From the NCBI GenBank assembly GCA_030526515.1, contig JAUNCQ010000001.1, positions 62,001 through 126,000 on the forward strand: a stretch of 64,000 nucleotides of DNA, given 5' to 3'. Positions 41,573-48,951 of this stretch are shown here, piece after piece. Position 1 is the first letter of the stretch. Each line of letters opens with the position of its first letter. Below the pieces are notes generated by a model, which ran no database searches, was not told the origin of the DNA, and saw only the letters and a list, made by a program, of their open reading frames with translations. This DNA comes from Coriobacteriia bacterium. Its GTDB lineage: Bacteria > Actinomycetota > Coriobacteriia > Coriobacteriales > Eggerthellaceae. The position numbers and the translations under genes were made by a program.

Positions 41573-43993
41573 TTGCACAAGACCGTGATCTATTCGCTTA
41601 CCAGCTCAGAGGTATACCGTCAGTACGCCGCCTGGCGCATGCGCGCCCGGGGCTTCTTCGGCACCGCCGCCCGTGACTGGATCGCTGCCATCAACGCCGA
41701 TCGCACCTGTGGCGACGGCGCATACTCCGCTGCCGAGCGCGACCGCGCCTACGGCTGGGGCTACCTGCCCCATGAGGTTTCGCTGCGGGGCATCACGGAG
41801 CAGAGCCGCGCTGGCCAGCTTTCCCATGAGGACTACGTGTACCTGTACCCGCTGAACGGCAAGTACGACAAGTGGCTGGAGGACCGTGCCGCCACCCACA
41901 AGGTGTTCGAGGGCTGGAAGGACCGCCTGGAGACCCTGCACTACCACATCATCCGCCGCGACGGCGCCCCCTTCATCATCCGCGTCACCGACGCCGCCCT
42001 GGCCAAGGAGCCCACGGCAGCGGGCCTGTACGAGTTCCTGCGAGAGCAGGGTCCCCAGCGCCTGATCTCCGCTCGCTGGTCGGAGGTGAACAGCTGGACC
42101 CTGGAGGCCGCCAACGAAACCTTCGTTCTGGACGGCGTGCCCTTCGACGAAGACCAGCTCATGCAGTGGATGTACCTGTTCATGCGCGAGCAGGACGACT
42201 CCCTGGTGCTGGTTGACGCCCTGCCTGACTCCTGCGGCTTCGAGGCCGTGGCCCCGAATGCCCAGGTGACCCTGCGTGCGTACATGGTCAACCAGGACGG
42301 CGCCCATCCGCGCCTGGAGCAGGCCGCGCTGCGCATTGCGTACCCCGCTGCCGACGGCCGCCTGATGCGCGTGGTGGACCGCAAGCGCACCCCGGAGAAG
42401 GGCGACCCCGCCCTCAAGAAGCACCTGCCCCTGGGCATTTGGAAGACCCCCGTCGACCAGGACTGCTACTGGGCCGACGTGGACGTGGCCACCGGCGCCT
42501 ATGAGGGTGCCGTGGCGGCGCAGGGGAGGGACGCCGTCTCTTTCGCCCGCATCCCGGAGGCTGAGCTGCCCCTTGCCGGCACCATCCAGGACCTGGACGA
42601 AATCCACCGTACCCTGCAGGCCATGTGCCGCTTCGTCCCCCAGATCGAGATGGTGTCCTTCGACATTCGCTGGGACGAGCAGGGCTTCCGCATCGTGGGC
42701 GCCAACCCGTACCCGGAGTACCTGCCGCTGGTGCCCTTCGCCCCGTCGGTCCAGGACTTCCTGCAGCGCCGCCTTGAGGAAAAGCGCGGTGTCTACGCCG
42801 ACGCCGCCCAGCGCCGCGAGCTGAGCCGCAACACCTTCAAGCTGAAGGTCCGCAAGATCTTCGCCAGCGCCGTGGGCCCCAAGGGCCTGGTGCCGTACCT
42901 GAGCACCTTCTGGATCCGCGACATGTGGCGTGACCTGACGTCCAGCAACGGCATGGGCCTGAAGGACAAGCTGTGGGCCTACGACCACGGCTTCCTGTCC
43001 TACCGCCTGCCCCAGTACGGCATCACGCGGCAGAACTGGAAGGGCTTCATCAGCGACTTCGAGTACCGCTACCTGCGTCACATCAACACCCATTACCGCT
43101 ACTGGCTGGAAGACAAGATCACCCTGAAGTACATTGCCGCCGACTTCAAGGAGTGCTTCCCGGCGTATTACTACTACATCACCGTCAAGGACGGACAGAA
43201 CCGCGTCATCCCCATGATGGACGTGCCGGAGGGCTATGCCGACACCTCCGCCGACGTGCTGCGCCTGGCCCGCGAGGTGGGCCAGCTGGCCCTGAAGCCC
43301 GACGAGGGCAGCCACGGCGAGGGCTTCTACAAGCTCTCTTGGGACGGCCAGGGCTACTTCCTGAACGGCGATCCTGCCGATGAGCAGAGGATCCTGGGCA
43401 TTCTGGAGGACCCGAACAACCAGTACCTGGTGACCGAGTACATCCAGATGCATCCCCAGATGGCCGAGCTGTACCCGGGCTCCGTGAACACCATCCGCGT
43501 GACCGTGTTCAAGCGTGATGGCCGCACGCCCCAGATCGGCAACGTGTACATGCGCGTGGGCTCCAGCCTGACCGGCGTGGTGGACAACGTGGCCGCCGGC
43601 GGCATCGTTGCCGAGGTGGACATCGAGTCCGGCCGCTACGGCAACGCCCAGCGCCTGGACGGCATCCACCAGGGCAACCTGGTCAGCTGCGCCGTTCACC
43701 CGGACACCGGCGTGGCCATCGAGGGCGTGCTGCCCAACTGGGAGGCCGCCAAGGAGCAGATCCTGCAGATCGCCCGCGCCATCCCGCAGCTGGAGTACTT
43801 CGGCTTCGACCTGGCCCTGACCCCCGACGGCATCAAGCTGCCGGAGATCAACCGCTTCCCCGACTTCCCCCGCGTGGACAAGCTCACGCCCCAGATCACC
43901 GACTACCTGCTGTACAAGCTCGAGCGCAAGAAGCGCGTGTACGGCTACCACAAGAAGCCCTGCCGCAAGCTGCTGCACCTGCCCAAGCGCTAG
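41573..43993 (+). CDS. Tandem ATP-grasp protein (sugar-transfer associated type), N-terminal copy degenerate
   Basis: 806 residues. The C-terminal half (about 455-790) is an ATP-grasp domain of the type found in capsule and teichoic acid loci: LALKPDEGSHGEGFYKL (lid), YLVTEYIQMHP, NTIRVTVF, VDNVAAGGIVAEVD and PEINRFPDFPRVDKL for metal binding. The first half (about 20-400) follows the same order weakly (TLRAYMV, SFDIRWDEQGFRIVGANPYPE) but lacks the lysine and glycine-rich lid, so it looks like an inactive duplicate. The domain would form an amide or similar bond with ATP. It heads a run with a TagB-like transferase and another ATP-grasp protein. The TTG start is uncertain, and GTG at 41585 is an alternative. 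Confidence 0.7.
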   Translation: MHKTVIYSLTSSEVYRQYAAWRMRARGFFGTAARDWIAAINADRTCGDGAYSAAERDRAYGWGYLPHEVSLRGITEQSRAGQLSHEDYVYLYPLNGKYDKWLEDRAATHKVFEGWKDRLETLHYHIIRRDGAPFIIRVTDAALAKEPTAAGLYEFLREQGPQRLISARWSEVNSWTLEAANETFVLDGVPFDEDQLMQWMYLFMREQDDSLVLVDALPDSCGFEAVAPNAQVTLRAYMVNQDGAHPRLEQAALRIAYPAADGRLMRVVDRKRTPEKGDPALKKHLPLGIWKTPVDQDCYWADVDVATGAYEGAVAAQGRDAVSFARIPEAELPLAGTIQDLDEIHRTLQAMCRFVPQIEMVSFDIRWDEQGFRIVGANPYPEYLPLVPFAPSVQDFLQRRLEEKRGVYADAAQRRELSRNTFKLKVRKIFASAVGPKGLVPYLSTFWIRDMWRDLTSSNGMGLKDKLWAYDHGFLSYRLPQYGITRQNWKGFISDFEYRYLRHINTHYRYWLEDKITLKYIAADFKECFPAYYYYITVKDGQNRVIPMMDVPEGYADTSADVLRLAREVGQLALKPDEGSHGEGFYKLSWDGQGYFLNGDPADEQRILGILEDPNNQYLVTEYIQMHPQMAELYPGSVNTIRVTVFKRDGRTPQIGNVYMRVGSSLTGVVDNVAAGGIVAEVDIESGRYGNAQRLDGIHQGNLVSCAVHPDTGVAIEGVLPNWEAAKEQILQIARAIPQLEYFGFDLALTPDGIKLPEINRFPDFPRVDKLTPQITDYLLYKLERKKRVYGYHKKPCRKLLHLPKR

Positions 43994-44023
43994 GTGAGCC
44001 CGGTACGGACGAAAGGAAACCCG

Positions 44024-45163
44024 TTGAAGCAGATCATCCTGACCGTGGGCAAGGCCGGCCTTGCCGCCGTGTACGCGGTGCTGAAGCTCTTTCCCACCCA
44101 CCCGCGCAAGGTGGTGTTCCTGAGCCGCCAGACCAGCGGCATGCCGCTGGATTTCGCCCTGCTCCAGGACCAGCTGCGGAAGGACTGCCCTGACGTGGAG
44201 ATGGTGAGCATCTGCCATCGCATCAAGGAGGACTCCACCGCTGACAAGCTGCGCTTCTGCGGCAACATGCTGCGCAGCATGTACCATCTGGCCACGTCCC
44301 AGGCCGCCATCCTGGACACCTACTGGCCGGCGGTGAGCCTGCTGAACCACAAGAAGGACCTGACGGTGATCCAGATCTGGCACGCCATCGGCAAGATCAA
44401 GCAGTCCGGCTATCAGACGCTGGGCCGTTCCGGCGGCCGCTCCGAGCAGCAGGCCCGCGCCCTGCACATGCACGAGGGCTACGACTACATCATCGCCGGC
44501 GCCCCCGTCTGGAACCCCTTCTACTGCGCGTCCTTCGGCTGCACCGAGGACAAGCTGGTCAACATAGGCCTGCCCCGCATGGACTACCTGGTCCACGACC
44601 GGGAGGAAAAGCGCGAGCGCATCTTCGCCGCCTACCCGCAGCTGCGGGGCCGCACGGTGGTGCTGTATGCGCCCACCTTCCGCCGCAACGCGGAGGAGGC
44701 GTCCCAGAAGGGCTATGCCGACCTGCTTTCTCGGGTGGACACGGAAAAGTACGCCTTCGTGGTGAAGGGCCATCCTAACCAGGCGGTCATGGGGGAGGGC
44801 TTCCTGCGCTGCGCCAAGTTTTCCGCCATGGACCTGCTGCTGGTGGCCGACTACCTGATCACCGACTACTCCGCCATCACCCTGGAGGGCGCGGTGGCCG
44901 GCGTGCGCACCCTGTTCTACCAGTACGACTATGACGACTACATGGCCAACAACGGCCTGAACCTGGACGTGTCCCGCACCATGCCCAGCTGCGCTCATCG
45001 CAACGCCCAGGAGCTGCTGGACGCCCTGGACTCCTACGTGGACGGCACGGCGGAGTATCCGGAGGACGAGCGCCAGGAATTCGCCCGGACTTATGTTCTT
45101 TCTGACCTTGGTCACGCCACGAAGGACCTTGCCGACTTGGTAATCCGCAATATGCGGGTATAA
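44024..45163 (+). CDS. TagB/TagF-like CDP-polyol phosphotransferase
   Basis: 379 residues, single-domain. A hydrophobic N-terminus (IILTVGKAGLAAVYAVLKLF) may anchor it at the membrane. The glycerophosphotransferase domain has IQIWHAIGKIKQSG, IGLPRMD, LYAPTFRR, FVVKGHPN and YLITDYSAITLEGAV. Its size fits the priming TagB class better than the polymerising TagF class. I chose the TTG at 44024 because AAAGGA lies seven bases before it; a GTG at 43994 would overlap that site. Its last codons contain the promoter of the next gene. Confidence 0.82.
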   Translation: MKQIILTVGKAGLAAVYAVLKLFPTHPRKVVFLSRQTSGMPLDFALLQDQLRKDCPDVEMVSICHRIKEDSTADKLRFCGNMLRSMYHLATSQAAILDTYWPAVSLLNHKKDLTVIQIWHAIGKIKQSGYQTLGRSGGRSEQQARALHMHEGYDYIIAGAPVWNPFYCASFGCTEDKLVNIGLPRMDYLVHDREEKRERIFAAYPQLRGRTVVLYAPTFRRNAEEASQKGYADLLSRVDTEKYAFVVKGHPNQAVMGEGFLRCAKFSAMDLLLVADYLITDYSAITLEGAVAGVRTLFYQYDYDDYMANNGLNLDVSRTMPSCAHRNAQELLDALDSYVDGTAEYPEDERQEFARTYVLSDLGHATKDLADLVIRNMRV

Positions 45164-45164
45164 T
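45137..45164 (+). promoter_or_regulatory. Promoter TTGGTA-16-TATAAT inside the end of the TagB-like gene
   Basis: TTGGTA (45137-45142) and a perfect TATAAT (45159-45164) are spaced 16 bases apart. The -10 box overlaps the stop codon TAA. It would drive the ATP-grasp to Mur-ligase genes. Confidence 0.5.
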
Positions 45165-45235
45165 GATTCGGTTATAGAATGGCTGCCGCTGCGCCCTCAG
45201 GGCGAAAGCGGCTTTACGTGGATAATCGAGGACCC

Positions 45236-46303
45236 ATGAGTTCGTTTGTAAAGAGGAGCATCAAGAAGGCCAAGCTGGTGGTGCTGTGGTTCCGCCGCAT
45301 CCTTTTCGCCCCGAATCATTTCAAGGAAGTCGGCTTCCTGACCAAGCTGCGCATGAACGTCAGCGGCGGCTACCTGGCCGATCAGTACGCCCTGTACGAC
45401 TTCAAGAACAACGACCGTCACCAGTACCTGAGCGAGTTCGACTGGTATCGGTCCCGTTGGATCAACGAGCCCTTCGACCAGATGTGCAACAACAAGATCA
45501 TCTGCACCAACGTGCTTGATCCCTACGTGACCTGCCCCAAGCTGCTGTTCATGAAGAACCACGGCCGCATGGTGTCCCTTGAGTTCCAGAACGCCGACGG
45601 CTACAAGACCACCGACGACGTGGTCGAGCTGCTGCGTCAGTACGGCTCCCTGTTCATGAAGCCCCTGGCCGCCGGCAAGGGCAAGGGCGTGCGTCGCCTG
45701 GACCTTGAGGGCGAGCAGCTGATGATCGACACCAAGCCCGTGACCCTGGAGCAGTTCGATGCCTTCCTGACCAAGGAGGACGGCTGGTTCCTGTCCGAGG
45801 GCATGAAGCAGAGCGCCTTCGAGGACGGCCTGTACGACCAGACCACCAACACCATCCGCTTCATCACCATGCGCGACCCCGAGTCCGGCGACTTCAAGGT
45901 GTTCTTCGCCGTCCAGCGCATCGGCACCAGCGCCACCATCCCCGTGGACAACGGCTCCCGCGGCGGCCTGGTGGCCAAGATCGACCTGGAGACCGGCGAG
46001 CTCTCCGCCGCCCATACCCTGCAGCACCACGGCTGGCACAAGGTCCATCCGGATTCCGGCGCGCCCATCGAAGGCGCCGTGATCCCCAACTGGGACCGCC
46101 TGAAGGAGGACATGCTCACCCTGGCCCGCCGCTTCCCGTTCATGAACTTCATTGCCTGGGACATCCTGCTGACCGACACCCCGGAGGGCTTCTGCATCGT
46201 GGAGGCCAACACCTCCTCCGGCGTGAACATCATCCAGCTGTTCGGCCCCCAGCGCAACGGCGAGCTGGGCGACTTCTACCGCGCCCACGGCGTCATCAAG
46301 TAG
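45236..46303 (+). CDS. ATP-grasp protein, sugar-transfer associated type
   Basis: 355 residues. Family signals include LFMKPLAAGKGKGVRRLDL (lysine and glycine-rich lid, about residues 140-158), NTIRFITMRD, VDNGSRGGLVAKIDL and FIAWDILL...GFCIVEANTSSG for metal binding. It is probably a ligase that joins an amino acid or another acid to an amine on a polymer precursor; the substrates are unknown. I prefer the ATG at 45236 (GAGGA just upstream) because the alternative ATG at 45179 lies only 15 bases after the -10 box and lacks a Shine-Dalgarno. The leader carries one GGGCGAAAG copy at 45200. It is followed closely by the nucleotidyltransferase. Confidence 0.78.
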   Translation: MSSFVKRSIKKAKLVVLWFRRILFAPNHFKEVGFLTKLRMNVSGGYLADQYALYDFKNNDRHQYLSEFDWYRSRWINEPFDQMCNNKIICTNVLDPYVTCPKLLFMKNHGRMVSLEFQNADGYKTTDDVVELLRQYGSLFMKPLAAGKGKGVRRLDLEGEQLMIDTKPVTLEQFDAFLTKEDGWFLSEGMKQSAFEDGLYDQTTNTIRFITMRDPESGDFKVFFAVQRIGTSATIPVDNGSRGGLVAKIDLETGELSAAHTLQHHGWHKVHPDSGAPIEGAVIPNWDRLKEDMLTLARRFPFMNFIAWDILLTDTPEGFCIVEANTSSGVNIIQLFGPQRNGELGDFYRAHGVIK

Positions 46304-46318
46304 AAAAGGACCCGCTGC

Positions 46319-46933
46319 ATGCGCTACGTCATCATGGCAAACGGCAAGGGGACCCGTTGGAACAACTACGACGGCATCCCCAAGCATCTGATCAACATAG
46401 GGGGCGAAACCCTGCTCCAGCGCACCACGCGCCTGGTGCATGCCTTCGACCCCCAGGCGGAGGTGGTGATCACCTCCCATAACCCGGACTGCGTGGCCCA
46501 GGGCGCCCGCCGCTACGAGCCGCTGCGCTCCGAGCGCGAGATCGACCGCTTCTGCGTGGAGCTGGTGCAGGACGGCGTGTGCTTCCTGTACGGCGACGCC
46601 TTCTACTCCACGGACACCATCCGCCAGGTGGTGGAGGCGTCCGTGGAGGACATGCTCTTCTTCGGCAACCCGGCCACCATCGTGGCCGTCAAGGTGGCGC
46701 AGGGGGAGTGCATGCTGGAGCATCTGCGGGACATCGACCGGCTCATCGAGCAAGGCGCGATCGCCGATGCCAAGGGCTGGCAGCTCTACCACCACCTCAT
46801 GGGCATGCCCCTGGACGGCAAGGACATTGCCGGCAAGTTCGTGGTCCTGGAGGACCGCACCACTGATTTCAACCGACCGGAGGACTACGAGCAGTTCGTA
46901 GGCGCCTTGGAGAACGAAAGGGCTCAGCAATAA
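46319..46933 (+). CDS. Small nucleotidyltransferase (NTP-transferase fold)
   Basis: 204 residues. The N-terminal loop MANGKGTRWNNYDGIPKHL is the NTP-transferase signature with a G.GTR..PK order, then LINIGGETLLQRT and a YGDAFYS segment where the metal-binding Asp normally sits. It would make a nucleotide-activated sugar or alcohol. AAAAGGA is eight bases upstream of the ATG. The stop and the next start overlap as TAATG, so it is translationally coupled to the Mur ligase-LRR gene and both very likely act in one pathway. Confidence 0.75.
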   Translation: MRYVIMANGKGTRWNNYDGIPKHLINIGGETLLQRTTRLVHAFDPQAEVVITSHNPDCVAQGARRYEPLRSEREIDRFCVELVQDGVCFLYGDAFYSTDTIRQVVEASVEDMLFFGNPATIVAVKVAQGECMLEHLRDIDRLIEQGAIADAKGWQLYHHLMGMPLDGKDIAGKFVVLEDRTTDFNRPEDYEQFVGALENERAQQ

Positions 46934-48945
46934 TGAAGATCACCTGGAAGGCCATCAAGAAGAAGCTGGGCATCAAGCCCAAGCAGGTCAAGACCTACAC
47001 CTTCGGCCAGGTCTGCAAGGCCCTGGACGCCCAGCCGCCCGCGGGCCTGGAGGACAAGCTGGACCAGAAGGTCAGCTTGCTTTCGCCCGCCAGCAAGCTG
47101 TGCGTTCCCGGCTCCGTGTACATGGTCAACGAAGGCTATGCCACGTCCAAGGTCAACGTCACCCGCGCCTTCCGCAACGGCGCCCTGTGCGCGGTAGCGC
47201 CCTTCCAGCTGGTGGACGAAAACGACGCTCCCGTACCCTGCATCATCCACCCGGATGCCGAGGGCGTCATGGCCAAGCTGTGCCACGGCGTGATCGAATC
47301 CACCGACGTGAAGACCGTCTGCATCACCGGTTCCGTGGGCAAGACCTCCGTCAAGACCATGATGGACCTGGTCAGCCGCTCCAAGTTCCAGACCGTCACC
47401 TCCCGCTCCAACCAGAACGGCTTCGGCCAGGCTGCGCGCTACGCCCAGAACCTGACCATGGAGGACAAGGTCTACATCCAGGAAACCGGCATGAGCCGCC
47501 CGGGCCGTCTGGGCCAGGCCATCGACATCATCCATCCCAACGTGTTCGTGATCACCAACATCGGCCTGAACCACGTGGGCAAGTTCGGCGGCAAGCAGGA
47601 AAACATCCTGCATGAGAAGCTGGTGCTGGACCGCCTGGCTGCCGACGACGGCGTGGGCTTCGTCAACTGGGACGACCCGCTGCTGAAGACCGCCACCTAC
47701 CAGCACAAGGTCTACGGCTGCGCCGTGGACGATGCCACCGCCGACTACCATGCGGAAAACGTGGTGGAGCGCAACGCCTGCCTGCACTTCGACGTGGTGG
47801 AGACCGCCACCGGCCAGCGCACCCCGGTGAAGCTGAACGTGGTGGGCCGCCACAACGTGTTCAACGCCGTGGTCGCCTTCGCCTTCGGCCTGTACCTGGG
47901 CGTTGACCGCGCCACCATTGCCAAGGCCCTGCTGGGCTTCCGCACCGAGGGCGTGCGCCAGAACTACACCGAGGCCAAGGGCCAGCGCCTGTACCTTGAC
48001 TGCTACAACGCCTCCGAGGGCGCCATCAACTCCGTCCTGGACACCATCGGCACCATCGACGTGCCCGAGGGCGCCAAGCGCGTCCTGGTGCTGGGCGATA
48101 TCGACGACAAGCTGGGCGACCGCACCGAGGAGATCCACCGTCGCGTGGGCCGCACCGTGGCCGCCAAGGCCACGTCCGACCTGACGCTGTTCTTCGGCAA
48201 CCACATGCTGTGGGCTGCCGAGGATGCCAAGGCTGGCGGCGCCGAGGTCCTGGCCACGGAGGATCGCGGCCAGCTGGAGGAGTGGATCCGCGAGCACGTG
48301 GGCCCCGGCGACCTGGTTGCCTTCAAGGGCGGCCAGCAGATGGAGCTGTCCCGCACCGTGGACGCCATCTTCGACACCCCGTACTTCCTGCTTGACGGCG
48401 ACGTGATCATCAAGCTGGCGCCGGTGAACACCCATGTGGGCAACGGCGAGTACCGCAAGGTCACCGGCTACGGCCTGGACCTGTACCGCGTGAAGAAGGG
48501 CGTCAAGGAGTTCACCGCCGAGTCCGTGGTAGACGGCATGGAGCTGCGTGCCATGAGCCGCGGCGCCGCCCTGGAGCGCCAGGACCTGGAGAAGGTCACC
48601 CTGCCCGCTCCGCTGCGCTCCATCGGCCAGAACGCCTTCTACCGCTGCACCTCCCTGCGCTCCGTGGAGCTGCCCGGCACCCTGCGCTTCATCGGTCGCA
48701 GCGCCTTCAACACCTGCCGTCGCCTGGAGACCGTGGTCATCCCGGAGGGCGTTCATACCCTGGACGAGCGCTCCTTCGCCTTCTGCAAGCGTCTGCGCAG
48801 CGTGGAGCTTCCCGCATCCCTGAAGACCATCGGCCCCGAGGCCTTCCTGGGCACCGAGGGCGTGACCTTCACGGCCCCGGCTGGCTCCTTCGCCGCCGAG
48901 CACATCAAGGCAAACTACCCCGAAGCCAAGCTGGTGGAGGCGTAG
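46933..48945 (+). CDS. MurF-like Mur ligase fused to BspA-type leucine-rich repeats
   Basis: 670 residues. The central Mur ligase domain (about 100-470) has the P-loop GSVGKTSVKTMM (GSVGKT at 133-138), IQETGMSRPGRLG, ITNIGLNHVGKFGGKQENILHEK and a C-terminal part with a CYNASEGAINSVLDTI motif in the place of the usual D.YNANP.S. From about residue 555 to 665 there are four LRR_5 repeats (LRSIGQNAFYRCTSLRSVELP and three more of that type). Mur ligases form amide bonds with ATP, and the LRRs are usually found on surface proteins, so the combination is unusual. With two ATP-grasp genes upstream, a peptide-like modification of a polymer precursor is plausible. There is no signal peptide. Confidence 0.82.
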   Translation: MKITWKAIKKKLGIKPKQVKTYTFGQVCKALDAQPPAGLEDKLDQKVSLLSPASKLCVPGSVYMVNEGYATSKVNVTRAFRNGALCAVAPFQLVDENDAPVPCIIHPDAEGVMAKLCHGVIESTDVKTVCITGSVGKTSVKTMMDLVSRSKFQTVTSRSNQNGFGQAARYAQNLTMEDKVYIQETGMSRPGRLGQAIDIIHPNVFVITNIGLNHVGKFGGKQENILHEKLVLDRLAADDGVGFVNWDDPLLKTATYQHKVYGCAVDDATADYHAENVVERNACLHFDVVETATGQRTPVKLNVVGRHNVFNAVVAFAFGLYLGVDRATIAKALLGFRTEGVRQNYTEAKGQRLYLDCYNASEGAINSVLDTIGTIDVPEGAKRVLVLGDIDDKLGDRTEEIHRRVGRTVAAKATSDLTLFFGNHMLWAAEDAKAGGAEVLATEDRGQLEEWIREHVGPGDLVAFKGGQQMELSRTVDAIFDTPYFLLDGDVIIKLAPVNTHVGNGEYRKVTGYGLDLYRVKKGVKEFTAESVVDGMELRAMSRGAALERQDLEKVTLPAPLRSIGQNAFYRCTSLRSVELPGTLRFIGRSAFNTCRRLETVVIPEGVHTLDERSFAFCKRLRSVELPASLKTIGPEAFLGTEGVTFTAPAGSFAAEHIKANYPEAKLVEA

Positions 48946-48951
48946 CCGCCT

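Noticed and set aside
45179-45235. ATG at 45179 as the start of the ATP-grasp gene
   Set aside because: It lies only 15 bases after the -10 box and has no Shine-Dalgarno. The added residues are not like the family.
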